The notes beneath the pieces were generated by a model. The model was given only the letters and a program-made list of their open reading frames with translations. It searched no databases and had not been told where the DNA came from. A stretch of DNA of 64,000 nucleotides from Paracoccus sp. (in: a-proteobacteria). Lineage in GTDB: Bacteria; Pseudomonadota; Alphaproteobacteria; Rhodobacterales; Rhodobacteraceae. The stretch lies in contig NZ_JAUNTN010000023.1 of assembly GCF_030538695.1 (NCBI RefSeq), forward strand, positions 1 through 64,000. The letters are read 5' to 3'. Shown piece by piece: positions 20,785 through 30,603 of the stretch; the stretch's first letter is position 1; every line of letters starts with the position of its first letter. The translations under genes were made by a program, and so were the position numbers.

Positions 20785-23114
20785 CAGAACCGGGTCGAGA
20801 TCGTCACGTCGAATTGCTGTTCTTCGTCGTAATCCATCTTTTTGACGGCCTTGGCATAGTTCAGGCGCAGCGGCCCGATCGGCGTATCCCAGAACATCGA
20901 CACCCCGACCGAAGCCCGCACGTTCATCTTGTAGCTGTCACCCACATCCGCCCCGGCAACCGCGCGGGTGGCGCTGTCCAGCCCCCAGACAGAACCGGCA
21001 TCAGCAAAGACGCCGCCCTGAATCCCGTATTCCTCGGGCAGGCCGACGGGGAAGCGCGCCTCGGCACGGGCGACCCAGAAGAAATTACCGCCAACAGCAT
21101 CGCTATTGGCCGAAGCAAAGTCACGCGGCCCGATCCCATCGGGTTCAAACCCGCGAATACGGCTGCCATTCATAAAGCGGTCGGTGATCCGGCTGGGATC
21201 ATCCCCCAGCATATGCACCGCGCCGCCCTCGACCTCGGCCGAGAGGGTCACATCGTCACGCCATGCCGTGCTTTGCACACCAGCCAGAACCGAGGTTTTC
21301 ACGGATTCGACATCACCACCGACTCCCGCGAAATCCTGACCGAAGCTGAACTTATAGACGGTCGGATCTTCCAGCCCGCGACGACGGCTGTCCCAGCTAT
21401 AGCTATAACCAAGAGCAGAGCTGACATAGCTGCCCTCCTCGGATGCAATGATGCGCGAGGTGTCGTCGGCAACATCCTTGATCGTGTCCTTGGCAAGACG
21501 ATAGCGCAGTTCCAAACGACCGTTCTCGGAAATCGGGAACTCCAGCCCCAGCAGACCGCCAAGGCTGCGGGTGTTGAAATCGGCGTTCTCGGAGTCGGTG
21601 GTGTTATACCACAGCGACGTGCGGAAGCGCACATTCCGGCCCAGGAAATACGGCTCAACAAAGGTAAAGCCGCTGTTCTGGTTGCTGCTGGCCGTCGAGA
21701 TCGAGAAGGACAGCTCTTGCCCCCGGCCCATGAAGTTGCGTTCCTGCAACCCGACATTCAGACCCACGCCCGAGTTGACACCATAGCTGGCGCCAAAACT
21801 CAGGCTGCCAGTCGGTTGTTCCTCGACGTTCACATCGACGATCACATCCTGCGGGCTGGTGCCCTGCCGGGTTTCCACCTGCGCATCGGCAAAATAGCCA
21901 AGCGCACGGATGCGTTCTGCTGAATTGCGGATTTCGCGGGGGTTGAACGGGTCGCCCTCGACGCTGGAAAACTCGCGCCGGATCACCCGGTCAAGGGTCG
22001 AGGTGTTGCCCTCGATGTCGATGCGCTCGATAAAGACGCGCGGGCCACGGCTGATAACATAGGTCAGGTCCAGCGTCTGATCGCGCATATTACGGGTGAT
22101 CTGCGGCTCAATCCGCACAAAGTCCTGCCCCTGACGGATGGCCAGATTTTCCATACGGCGGATCGAGTTATCAATGGCCGCAGGGTTGTAAACCTCGCCG
22201 CTGCGCACCCGGTTTTCCGCCCCATAAACGCTGGCATCCAGCCCCGGAATCTGGCTGATCGTATCGACCTTGCCAAAGGTATAACGCGGGCCTTCCTGAA
22301 TCTGGAACGTCACATAGAAAGCATCGCGTTCGCGGGTCAGTTCCGGCGAAACCGCCTGTACCTGAAAATCGGCATAACCGCGCGAGCGGTAAAAATCGGT
22401 CAGCAGCCGTTCATCCAGCGGGATACGTTCTGCGGCAAACGTGTCCGAGCGGATGAAGGTCCGCAAAATCCCTGCCTGTTTGGTGGACAGCACATTGCGC
22501 AAGCGCCGGTCCGAGAAAGCACGGTTCCCGGTAAAGCCGATGCGTTCGATCTCGGTCACGTCGCCTTCACGAACCTCGAACACCAGATCGACGCGGTTGC
22601 CGTCGCGGCGAATGATCCGCGGATCGACGCGGGCGGCCAGACGGCCCTGCGCGGCGTAGTATTTGCTGATTTCCTGCGCGTCGGCCTCAGCCGTGGCAGG
22701 GGAATAGACGCGACGAGCCTGGCTTTTGACAATCTTTTCCAGCTCCGAATCCTTGGCCCGGCGGTTGCCTTCAAAGCTGATGACATTGATCGTCGGATAT
22801 TCACGGACCCGCACCACCAGCGTGCTGCCCTGTGGCACCACCTCGGCACTTTCAAACAGGCCCGAGTTCATCAGCCGCTGTGTGGCGTCGTTCAACTGCC
22901 CGGCGCTGACGTTTTCGCCCCGCGCAATATTGGTATAGGACAGGATGGTTTCCGGCTCAATCCGCTCGGCCCCCTCGATGCGCACATTGCTGAACACCAG
23001 CGCCGCAGCCGGTGCCGGGACCAGCAGCGCAGGCACGGTCAGCGCCAGCACCATGGCCATCGCAGCACTGTTGCGCATCCCGCGCAGGGAAGATTTCACT
23101 TTACCGTTCGACAT
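20784..23114 (-). CDS. bamA: Outer membrane protein assembly factor BamA
   Basis: 776 residues. A signal peptide (VLALTVPALLVPAPAAA) is followed by five POTRA domains (about 45-440), starting VRIEGAERIEPETILSYT. The 16-strand barrel contains the late IRGFEPDGIGPRD lid motif and ends in Phe (TISTRF), as outer-membrane proteins do. It folds proteins into the outer membrane. The start at 23114 (MSNGKVKSS) gives a sensible signal peptide. It is flanked by rseP and skp. Confidence 0.95.
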   Translation of the reverse strand: MSNGKVKSSLRGMRNSAAMAMVLALTVPALLVPAPAAALVFSNVRIEGAERIEPETILSYTNIARGENVSAGQLNDATQRLMNSGLFESAEVVPQGSTLVVRVREYPTINVISFEGNRRAKDSELEKIVKSQARRVYSPATAEADAQEISKYYAAQGRLAARVDPRIIRRDGNRVDLVFEVREGDVTEIERIGFTGNRAFSDRRLRNVLSTKQAGILRTFIRSDTFAAERIPLDERLLTDFYRSRGYADFQVQAVSPELTRERDAFYVTFQIQEGPRYTFGKVDTISQIPGLDASVYGAENRVRSGEVYNPAAIDNSIRRMENLAIRQGQDFVRIEPQITRNMRDQTLDLTYVISRGPRVFIERIDIEGNTSTLDRVIRREFSSVEGDPFNPREIRNSAERIRALGYFADAQVETRQGTSPQDVIVDVNVEEQPTGSLSFGASYGVNSGVGLNVGLQERNFMGRGQELSFSISTASSNQNSGFTFVEPYFLGRNVRFRTSLWYNTTDSENADFNTRSLGGLLGLEFPISENGRLELRYRLAKDTIKDVADDTSRIIASEEGSYVSSALGYSYSWDSRRRGLEDPTVYKFSFGQDFAGVGGDVESVKTSVLAGVQSTAWRDDVTLSAEVEGGAVHMLGDDPSRITDRFMNGSRIRGFEPDGIGPRDFASANSDAVGGNFFWVARAEARFPVGLPEEYGIQGGVFADAGSVWGLDSATRAVAGADVGDSYKMNVRASVGVSMFWDTPIGPLRLNYAKAVKKMDYDEEQQFDVTISTRF

Positions 23115-23214
23115 GGCCGCCCTCGTCCTGACCTGCGGGGCCGGTTTGTCGCGCCCCATGTTTTGCCTTGATCCCTACCCTTTTCCCTGCGGGCCTGTCA
23201 AAGACAAGCGCGCA

Positions 23215-24546
23215 TCACGGGCAGAAAAGATCGTTCGAGAGGCCGAAAATCATCAGTGACAGCACCAACGCCATGCCAATCATCGTCAGCAGATGCACCG
23301 CCCGTTCCGAAGGCGGGCGCCGGAACACGGCTTCATAGGCATAAAAGGCCAGATGCCCGCCATCCAGAACCGGGATCGGCAGCAGGTTCAGAAAGCCGAT
23401 TGCCGCTGACAAAACCGCAATCCACCAGATGAAATCCGCACCGCCCGAACTGGCCATCTGCCCGGTGCTCTCGGCAATGCTGATCGCGCCGCCCATGTTG
23501 CAGGTCGAGATCTGCCCGCCGATCATCGCCGCCATGCCCGTGACCGACGACGTTATCACCCCCCAGGTCCGGTCCCAGCCGCCCTGCAAAGCGGCCAGCG
23601 GGCCAAGCGCCTCTGTCTCGGGCTGGAACGGCTGGCCTGCGCTGACACCGATCAGCCAGCGCCGCTCAAACCCGCCGTCAGCCGTCGGGAAGTCCTGCTG
23701 CTTCGGAGTCAGGCTGACCTGACGGGTTCGGCCATCGGGCGACCATATGTCCAGCTCCAGCGGCGCGCCCTCATTCGCTGTCACCATCTCGTAAAGTTGC
23801 CGGAACCGCTGCACCGGCTGACCGTTGATGGCTGTCACCACCTCGCCTTCGCGCAGGCCGGCAGAGGCCGCCGCGCTGCGCGGGGTGACGCCCCCGATCC
23901 GGGCCGGCATCGGGTCGGGGCCGGTCACGGTCAGGCGCTGACCGTCGCGTTCGACCAGCCAATCGAAATTAGCCCCACTCCGCTCATCGGTCAGAGTGAA
24001 AAAGTCACGCCAGCCCGCGACCTCATGGCCATCAACCGCCAACACCTTGTCACCGGGTTGCAACTGGCTGACGACGGGCAGCGGGTTGACCTTGCCCACA
24101 ACGATCTCATCGCGCGGAACGCCCTGCACCATCAGAAAACCGGCGAAAATCAGCGTGGACAGGACAAAGTTGAACACCGGCCCCGCCGAAACCGTCGCCA
24201 CCCGCGCCCAAAGCGGTGCGCCCCCCAACGTCTGCCGCCGCAACGCGGGATCGACCTTTTGCGCGTTGGCCTGCTGATCGCCCGCACTGGCCATGTTCTC
24301 ATCACCAAGAAAACGGACATAACCACCAATCGGCAGCGCCGCGATCTGCCAAAGCGTGCCATGCCGGTCACGGCGGCCCCACAGGCGCGGCCCCATCCCG
24401 ACCGAGAACACCTCGGCCCGGATGCCGGACCAGCGGGCGACGATGTAATGCCCGAACTCATGCACGGTCACGATAATGGCCAGCGCCACCACGAAAGCCG
24501 CCAATGTCCAAAGAGAGCCACCAACGCCGGACAGAAAATCAACCAT
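23215..24546 (-). CDS. rseP: RIP metalloprotease RseP
   Basis: This 443-residue site-2 protease of the inner membrane cleaves anti-sigma factors and signal peptides. The HExxH Zn site is TVHEFGHYIVAR in the first helix, a PDZ domain spans about residues 200-290 (VTAINGQPV), and the third Zn ligand lies in NLLPIPVLDGG. The 5' end overlaps the dxr stop by 8 nt. Confidence 0.95.
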   Translation of the reverse strand: MVDFLSGVGGSLWTLAAFVVALAIIVTVHEFGHYIVARWSGIRAEVFSVGMGPRLWGRRDRHGTLWQIAALPIGGYVRFLGDENMASAGDQQANAQKVDPALRRQTLGGAPLWARVATVSAGPVFNFVLSTLIFAGFLMVQGVPRDEIVVGKVNPLPVVSQLQPGDKVLAVDGHEVAGWRDFFTLTDERSGANFDWLVERDGQRLTVTGPDPMPARIGGVTPRSAAASAGLREGEVVTAINGQPVQRFRQLYEMVTANEGAPLELDIWSPDGRTRQVSLTPKQQDFPTADGGFERRWLIGVSAGQPFQPETEALGPLAALQGGWDRTWGVITSSVTGMAAMIGGQISTCNMGGAISIAESTGQMASSGGADFIWWIAVLSAAIGFLNLLPIPVLDGGHLAFYAYEAVFRRPPSERAVHLLTMIGMALVLSLMIFGLSNDLFCP

Positions 24547-25699
24547 TCGTCACCTGTTCACGCACCCGCCTGCGGGCCGCTGCATCCCATTCCAAAACCG
24601 TTTCAAGGTTGCCCGGTGATTGAGCGAACCCCGCCATCCCCGAGATATGACCCAGCGCGTCCGAGACAAGCTGCGCCATCTGCGGAAACCGGATTTGCCC
24701 GGCGATAAAGGCATCCAGCGCCTGTTCCTTGGCCGCATTCAGCACCGCCCCCGCCGCGCCACCCGCCGCCATCACCTGCCGCGCCAGCGCCAACGCGGGC
24801 CAGCGGGCTTCGTCCGGAGCGCGAAACGTCAGGCTGCCCATCGCCGCCAGATCCAGCGGCGCCAGCGGCAGCGGCACCCGACCCGGCCAGTTCAGCGCAT
24901 AGCCGATGGCGTGGCGCATATCCGGCGGGCCAAGATGCGCCAGCGTGCCGCCATCGTGATGCGTGACCATCGCGTGAATGATGCTTTCGGGATGCACCAG
25001 CACCCGGATCTGATCCGGGGTCAGGCCAAAAAACTCATGCGCCTCAATAACCTCAAGCGCCTTATTGAACATGCTGGCGGAATCGATCGTGATACGCTGG
25101 CCCATCGCCCAATTCGGATGTGTGCTGGCCTGTTCGACCGTCGCCGCCTCCAGCGCCTCCAGCGGCCAGTCACGAAACGCCCCGCCCGAAGCCGTAATCG
25201 TGACCGAAGCGACTGCCGCCGGATCATCCACACCAAGCGCCTGAAAAATCGCGGAATGTTCGGAATCAACCGGCAGGATGCGCGCCCCCGTCCGGGCCGC
25301 TGTTTCCATCACCAAAGGCCCGGCGCAGACCAGAGATTCCTTATTCGCCAGCGCCAAAGTGCCGCCCCGTTCCAACACCCGCAGCCCCGGTGCCAGCCCG
25401 GCCGCACCGATAATCGCTGACAGCGACCAGTCGGCAGGCCAGTCCGCAGCCTCGCAAATCGCCTGCGGTCCGGCAGCGGCCTGAACCCCACTGCCCGCCA
25501 GTGCCGCGCGCAGATCGTCCAGCAATTCGGGGAAGGCCGTGACTGCGATTTCCGCCCGCAAGGCCCGCGCCTGCTGCGCCAGACGGGCAATATTGCGACC
25601 GCCGGTCAGCGCAACGGCGCGATAATCGCCGCCTTGCAACAGATCAAAGGCACTTTCGCCAATGGACCCGGTGGCCCCAAAGATCGAGACGCTGCGCAT
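24539..25699 (-). CDS. dxr: 1-deoxy-D-xylulose 5-phosphate reductoisomerase
   Basis: 386 residues, the NADPH-dependent second step of the MEP isoprenoid pathway. FGATGSIGESAFDLL is the NADPH site, ANKESLVCAG and PVDSEHSAIFQ hold metal and substrate residues, and HPESIIHAMV is a late family block. Its product feeds uppS three genes upstream in the same cluster. It overlaps rseP and lies 6 nt from cdsA. Confidence 0.96.
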   Translation of the reverse strand: MRSVSIFGATGSIGESAFDLLQGGDYRAVALTGGRNIARLAQQARALRAEIAVTAFPELLDDLRAALAGSGVQAAAGPQAICEAADWPADWSLSAIIGAAGLAPGLRVLERGGTLALANKESLVCAGPLVMETAARTGARILPVDSEHSAIFQALGVDDPAAVASVTITASGGAFRDWPLEALEAATVEQASTHPNWAMGQRITIDSASMFNKALEVIEAHEFFGLTPDQIRVLVHPESIIHAMVTHHDGGTLAHLGPPDMRHAIGYALNWPGRVPLPLAPLDLAAMGSLTFRAPDEARWPALALARQVMAAGGAAGAVLNAAKEQALDAFIAGQIRFPQMAQLVSDALGHISGMAGFAQSPGNLETVLEWDAAARRRVREQVTNG

Positions 25700-25705
25700 G
25701 ACGGG

Positions 25706-26527
25706 TCAGAACACCTGCGGCAAAGTCATCAGCAGGCCAATGAACATCACCGCCAGCGTGGCCCCGCTGATCGCATCAAAACGATCCATGAAGCCGCCGT
25801 GACCGGGGATCAGGTTCGAACTGTCCTTGACCCCGGCGCGCCGCTTCAGCCAGCTTTCGACAATATCCCCCATCTGCCCCGCAAACGCGACCAGTGGCGA
25901 CACCCAGATCAGCGCCGGATCACCATGACCGCTGGCCACCAAGACCACCCCGACCAGCGCCGCGCCGATCCAGCCTGCAATCGTGCCGGACCATGTTTTC
26001 TTGGGGCTGAGCTGCGGCCAGAACTTGCGGCCACCGATCATTTTTCCGGCGAAATACCCCAGAATGTCGGATGCAATCACAATGCCCATCAACCACAGCA
26101 CAAAGGGCAGGCCATAAACCTCACGAAAGCCGACAAGGCCGTAACCAACCAGCAAAATCGCCAGTCCGAACGCCGCATAGACCCATTGATCCGATTTCAG
26201 CGCACCGGGCAGACCCAGCAAAAGCGGGACAAACAGGAACAGCACCCCCCACCAATCCCAGATATTCAGCGCCGCATAAAGCGACAGCCCGGCAACAACG
26301 CCAAGCACGACAGAGCGGTGCTTGCCAAACAGCGTGCCATGCATTTCCGGGTGCCGCCAGCCGGTCAGCCGCGCCAGCTCCCAAAAGGTCACACCAATGA
26401 TCGCGCCCATGCCCAGCCGCAGCCAGATCCCTTCGGCCACGGCCAAAACCGCACCGATCGCCAGCAACACCGCCGCCGAGATCACCCGCCGCGACAGGTC
26501 AGCCCATCGGCCCGCCGCCCCGCTCAT
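25706..26527 (-). CDS. cdsA: Phosphatidate cytidylyltransferase
   Basis: This 273-residue integral membrane enzyme makes CDP-diacylglycerol for phospholipid synthesis. At least six hydrophobic helices are visible. SDILGYFAGKMIGG, LSPKKTWSG and the C-terminal signature ESWLKRRAGVKDSSNLIPG are diagnostic. The start at 26527 overlaps the uppS stop as ATGA. Confidence 0.94.
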   Translation of the reverse strand: MSGAAGRWADLSRRVISAAVLLAIGAVLAVAEGIWLRLGMGAIIGVTFWELARLTGWRHPEMHGTLFGKHRSVVLGVVAGLSLYAALNIWDWWGVLFLFVPLLLGLPGALKSDQWVYAAFGLAILLVGYGLVGFREVYGLPFVLWLMGIVIASDILGYFAGKMIGGRKFWPQLSPKKTWSGTIAGWIGAALVGVVLVASGHGDPALIWVSPLVAFAGQMGDIVESWLKRRAGVKDSSNLIPGHGGFMDRFDAISGATLAVMFIGLLMTLPQVF

Positions 26528-27261
26528 ACCCCACCAAAGCGTCGGTTGCGCAGGTCGAAACGGGCCATAATCTGCGCCAGATGATCCGGCGTGAAATCCG
26601 GCCAAAGCGTCGGCGTGAACTCATATTCCGCATAGGACGCCTGCCAGGGCAGGAAATTGGAAGTCCGCGTCTCGCCCGAGGTGCGGATCACCAGATCGGG
26701 TTCAGGATGACCGGCTGTATCGAGACAGGCCGCGAAATCAGCCTCACTGGCCGGGGCTGTGACCTCGCCCGAGGCCATCTTCGCCGCCAGACGATTGGCC
26801 GCGCGGGTCAGTTCGTCCCGGCCACCATAGTTAATGGCGATGGTCAGGTTCAGGCGACTGTTCGAAGCCGTCCGCGCCTCGATCCCCGCCATCAGCCGTT
26901 GCAGCTTGGGTGCCAGACGTTCCCGCCCACCGATAAAGCGCAGACGCACGCCTTCAGATGCCATACGGTCGGCTTCATTCTGAATATAACGGGCGAAAAT
27001 CCCCATCAGACCCAGCACTTCTTCGGTCGAACGCTTCCAGTTTTCCGTAGAAAACGCATAGACCGTCAGCCAGTCCACCCCAAGATCAGGGCAAGCGCGG
27101 ACAATCTGCTTGACCCGCTCGGCCCCGCGGCGATGGCCGACCAGACGCGGCCAGCCGCGTTCGACCGCCCAGCGACCATTGCCATCCATGATGATGGCGA
27201 CATGGCGCGACGCCCCGGCGGAACCCGGATGAGTCGGCAGTGAGGCGGGGACAGCGGCCAT
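26524..27261 (-). CDS. uppS: Undecaprenyl diphosphate synthase (isoprenyl transferase)
   Basis: The 245-residue cis-prenyltransferase makes the C55 lipid carrier for cell-wall synthesis. HVAIIMDGNGRWA at the N-terminus contains the catalytic Asp, VYAFSTENWKR follows, and SGETRTSNFLPWQ with AEYEF forms the C-terminal block. It lies 4 nt from frr and overlaps cdsA. Confidence 0.96.
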   Translation of the reverse strand: MAAVPASLPTHPGSAGASRHVAIIMDGNGRWAVERGWPRLVGHRRGAERVKQIVRACPDLGVDWLTVYAFSTENWKRSTEEVLGLMGIFARYIQNEADRMASEGVRLRFIGGRERLAPKLQRLMAGIEARTASNSRLNLTIAINYGGRDELTRAANRLAAKMASGEVTAPASEADFAACLDTAGHPEPDLVIRTSGETRTSNFLPWQASYAEYEFTPTLWPDFTPDHLAQIMARFDLRNRRFGGV

Positions 27262-27265
27262 CGGA

Positions 27266-27829
27266 TCAGACCTGCATGATTTCGTGCTGCTTGCCTTCCA
27301 GCGCCTTGTCCACCTCGGCGATGAACTTGTCGGTCAGCTCTTGCACGGCAGTTTCCCAGAATTTCTGATCATCCTCGGCCATACCATTGGATTTGGCCTT
27401 TTTGATCTTGTCCATACCATCACGGCGCACATTGCGCACCGCCACGCGGGCGTGTTCGGCATATTGCGCGGCAACCTTGGTCAGCTCTTTGCGGCGCTCC
27501 TCGTTCAGCTCGGGGATGGGCAGCATGATGATGGTGCCATTCAGCTGCGGATTGATCCCCAGACCGGATTCACGGATCGCCTTTTCGGCCTTGCCGACCA
27601 GCGCCTTGTCCCAGACGTTGATCGTCACCATGCGCGGTTCCGGCACGTTGACGGTGCCGATCTGGTTGATCGGCGTCATGCTGCCATAGGCGTCAACCAT
27701 GATTGGCTCGACCATGCTGGCCGAGGCCCGGCCGGTGCGCAGGGAACCAAACTCATGCCGCAGGGCCTCCATCGCGCCTTTCATCCGGCGTTCCAGATCG
27801 TCGGTATCGATTTCAATATCATCTGCCAT
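27266..27829 (-). CDS. frr: Ribosome recycling factor
   Basis: A 187-residue protein that with EF-G splits post-termination ribosomes. The coiled-coil domain starts with [37 protein letters not shown] and [16 protein letters not shown] are diagnostic. In most alphaproteobacteria it follows pyrH directly; here a channel gene intervenes. Confidence 0.96.
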   Translation of the reverse strand: MADDIEIDTDDLERRMKGAMEALRHEFGSLRTGRASASMVEPIMVDAYGSMTPINQIGTVNVPEPRMVTINVWDKALVGKAEKAIRESGLGINPQLNGTIIMLPIPELNEERRKELTKVAAQYAEHARVAVRNVRRDGMDKIKKAKSNGMAEDDQKFWETAVQELTDKFIAEVDKALEGKQHEIMQV

Positions 27830-27910
27830 CGGGCTGCCTCATCTTCAGATTTTCAACGCTTGTAACCGCAAAGCAGGCCGCTGGCAAAGAGAGCTTATGC
27901 GGTCCGCAGC

Positions 27911-28687
27911 TTATCTGCCACTTTCGGCGCGGTTCAGCCGTTCCTCGATCTCACGCAAGCGGGACAGGACCTCATCCCGATAGGCGCTGGTGGCGGCATT
28001 TTCCTCAGCCTGATGGGCGTCCTGCATCGAGTTCACGATCAGACCCACGACAAGGTTCATCACCGCAAAGGTCGTCATCAGGATAAAAGGCACAAAGAAA
28101 ACCCATGCCAGCGGGAACACCTCCATCACCGGGCGGACGATGCCCATTGACCAGCTTTCCAGCGTCATCACCTGAAACAACGAATAGGCCGAATTGCCCA
28201 GATCACCGAACCATTCGGGAAAAGCCTGCCCGAACAGCTTGGTCGCAATCACCGCCCCGATGTAAAAGATAATCCCCATCAGCAGAAACACGCTGGCCAT
28301 GCCCGGAACGGCGGCCAGAAACCCCTCGACCACGCGGCGCAACTGCGGTGAGACCGACACCACCCGCAGCAAACGCAGAACCCGCAGCGCCCGCAACACC
28401 GCCAGCCCCTGCGCCGCCGGCACCAGCGCGATACCCACAACGATAAAGTCAAAGACATTCCAGCCATCGCGGAAAAACCGCGGCCCGCGTCCGGCCAGCT
28501 TGATCCCAATTTCCGCAACGAAAATCGCAAGGCAGATATAATCCAGCGCGGTAATCAGTCCGCCCCAACGCGCCATGATGCTGCCCGAGGTTTCCAGCCC
28601 CAGAATCACCGCATTGAACAGGATCACAAAGGTAATAAAGCGGGTAATCGCGGGGCTTTCGACCCAATCGGCAAGACGGCTTGGCAT
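27911..28687 (-). CDS. Voltage-gated sodium channel, NaChBac type
   Basis: The 258-residue ion transport protein has six membrane spans. The S4 voltage sensor carries Arg every third residue (RALRVLRLLRVVSVSPQLRR, about 95-115). The pore loop contains TLESWSM (about 190), equal to the NaChBac selectivity filter TLESWAS, so Na+ selectivity is likely. S6 is followed by a C-terminal coiled coil (EVLSRLREIEERLNRAE), typical of the homotetrameric bacterial channels. The start at 28687 follows AGGAAG; a 7-bp hairpin (28699-28720) lies just upstream of it. Its place between pyrH and frr is unusual. Confidence 0.9.
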   Translation of the reverse strand: MPSRLADWVESPAITRFITFVILFNAVILGLETSGSIMARWGGLITALDYICLAIFVAEIGIKLAGRGPRFFRDGWNVFDFIVVGIALVPAAQGLAVLRALRVLRLLRVVSVSPQLRRVVEGFLAAVPGMASVFLLMGIIFYIGAVIATKLFGQAFPEWFGDLGNSAYSLFQVMTLESWSMGIVRPVMEVFPLAWVFFVPFILMTTFAVMNLVVGLIVNSMQDAHQAEENAATSAYRDEVLSRLREIEERLNRAESGR

Positions 28688-28765
28688 GGCTTCCTGATGG
28701 TGGCGTATTTTGCCGCCACCTAGGCCCAAGCCACCACGCCAAGCAAGCGCGATTTACTTAAAGTT

Positions 28766-29500
28766 TTAGTTATGCACCCGCGTATAGGTGCCTTCGCCCG
28801 CCAGAATGGCCCGGAACCCGCCCGGTTCATCCAGCGAGAACACAATGATCGGCAGGTTATTGTCACGGGCCAGCGCGATGGCCGAGGCATCCATCACGCC
28901 CAGATGCTTTTGCAGCACCTCATCATAGCTGACCTCTTGATAACGCTTGGCATCCGGGAATTTTTTCGGGTCTTTATCATAGACGCCATCGACCTTAGTG
29001 CCTTTGAAGATCGCCTCGCAGCCCATCTCATTGGCACGCAGCGTCGCCGCCGTGTCGGTGGTGAAATAGGGGTTGCCGGTGCCTGCGGCAAAGATGCAGA
29101 TGCGCTTTTTCTCCAGATGGCGAACGGCGCGGCGGCGGATATAAGGTTCGGCCACCTCATCCATGCGGATGGCGCTGATGACGCGGCAATGCAGACCCTT
29201 GGCCTCCAGCGCGGATTGCACGGCCAGCGCATTCATCACCGTGGCAAGCATCCCCATATAGTCAGCCGTCGCGCGCTCCATCCCCTGCGCGCTGCCCGAG
29301 AGACCGCGAAAGATGTTGCCGCCACCGATCACCATGCAGATCTCGACGCCCAGCTTGTGAACCGATTCGACCTCATCCGCGATGCGGGCCACCGTCGGGG
29401 GATGCAGACCAAAGCCCTGATCGCCCATCAGCGCCTCGCCCGAGATTTTCAGCATGACACGCTTGTAGGGAAGCGCCGCCTGAGTTTCAGAATCGGACAT
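28766..29500 (-). CDS. pyrH: UMP kinase
   Basis: A 244-residue amino-acid-kinase-fold enzyme that phosphorylates UMP to [26 protein letters not shown] and the late [15 protein letters not shown] are the family blocks. It is the first gene of the minus-strand cluster that runs to skp and diverges from miaA with a 75-bp gap. Confidence 0.96.
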   Translation of the reverse strand: MSDSETQAALPYKRVMLKISGEALMGDQGFGLHPPTVARIADEVESVHKLGVEICMVIGGGNIFRGLSGSAQGMERATADYMGMLATVMNALAVQSALEAKGLHCRVISAIRMDEVAEPYIRRRAVRHLEKKRICIFAAGTGNPYFTTDTAATLRANEMGCEAIFKGTKVDGVYDKDPKKFPDAKRYQEVSYDEVLQKHLGVMDASAIALARDNNLPIIVFSLDEPGGFRAILAGEGTYTRVHN

Positions 29501-29575
29501 GGGCCTTCCCTTTCACGCTGGTTTCCTTGTTGCGCAAAATGTCGCAAAACGGGGCATAGTTCAACCGCTTGCGAT

Positions 29576-30460
29576 ATGATGACTGCTGATTCCGCCGATC
29601 TGATCCAAACGCTTGACCCGGCCCGCCATGTGCTGATCGCCGGGCCGACCGCCAGCGGCAAATCCGCGCTGGCGCTGGCCATTGCACGGGTGCAGGGCGG
29701 CACCGTGGTCAATGCCGATGCGTTGCAGGTCTGGTCCTGCTGGCGCGTGCTGACCGCCCGGCCGTCGCTGACCGAGGAATCGCAAGCCCCCCATGCGCTC
29801 TATGGTCATATGGCGCCGGGCGAGACTTATTCTGTGGGCGACTGGTTGCGGCAGGTAGCAAGCCTGCCGGGGCGGCTGATTATCGTTGGTGGCACCGGGC
29901 TTTACCTGACCGCATTGACCAAGGGGCTGGCCGATATTCCCGAAACGCCGCCCGCAATCCGGGCGCGGTCTGATGCGTTGCTGGCCTCGGGCGGACTGGC
30001 GCAGATGATTGCAGCACTGGACCCTGAAACCCGCACCCGCATCGACCTGCAAAATCCCGTCCGCGTCCAGCGCGCGTGGGAAGTTCTGACCGCCACCGGC
30101 CGCGGCATCGCGGCATGGCAGGCCGAGACTCCGCCGCCGCTGATCCCTTTGGAACAGGCGCATGGGCTGGTTCTGACCTCGGACCGCGACTGGCTGGCAG
30201 AGCGCATCGCACGGCGGTTCGACCTGATGCTGGAACAGGGGGCGCTGGACGAGGTGCGGGCGATGCTGCCGCAATGGAACCCCGCCGCACAATGGGCGCG
30301 GGCCATCGGTGCGCCCGAGCTGGTCGCCCATCTGCGCGGCGAATCAACGCTGGATCAGGCACGCGAACTGGCCATTATCGCCAGCCGTCAATATGCGAAA
30401 TCACAGCGAATCTGGTTTCGGAACCGGATGCGCGACTGGAAAACCATCCAGATCGCCTGA
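29576..30460 (+). CDS. miaA: tRNA dimethylallyltransferase MiaA
   Basis: A 294-residue enzyme that prenylates A37 of tRNAs reading UNN codons. The P-loop is [22 protein letters not shown] follows (the usual family form is NADSMQVY), then [26 protein letters not shown] is the C-terminal block. Two adjacent ATGs (29576, 29579) could both be used. The terse [12 protein letters not shown] segment is typical of Rhodobacterales. Confidence 0.94.
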   Translation: MMTADSADLIQTLDPARHVLIAGPTASGKSALALAIARVQGGTVVNADALQVWSCWRVLTARPSLTEESQAPHALYGHMAPGETYSVGDWLRQVASLPGRLIIVGGTGLYLTALTKGLADIPETPPAIRARSDALLASGGLAQMIAALDPETRTRIDLQNPVRVQRAWEVLTATGRGIAAWQAETPPPLIPLEQAHGLVLTSDRDWLAERIARRFDLMLEQGALDEVRAMLPQWNPAAQWARAIGAPELVAHLRGESTLDQARELAIIASRQYAKSQRIWFRNRMRDWKTIQIA

Positions 30461-30554
30461 AAATCGTGCCTTTACCGTAACGTCACCGAAAAATCTGCGC
30501 TGTTAACCTGATCTTCAGCTTTTCCGGGCATGAATCAGGAAACGATTCGTGCAA

Positions 30555-30566
30555 GTTAACGTTAAC
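30555..30566. promoter_or_regulatory. Perfect palindrome GTTAACGTTAAC, candidate operator
   Basis: GTTAACGTTAAC is a 12-bp perfect palindrome made of two GTTAAC units. It lies 38 bp before the start of the AraC-type gene and after a further GTTAAC at about 30512-30517. Three copies in 55 bp ahead of a regulator suggest an autoregulatory site. No factor is assigned. Confidence 0.35.
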
Positions 30567-30603
30567 CGGCAAAAAGCCGCCGATCACAAGGAGAAGCGAT
30601 CCG

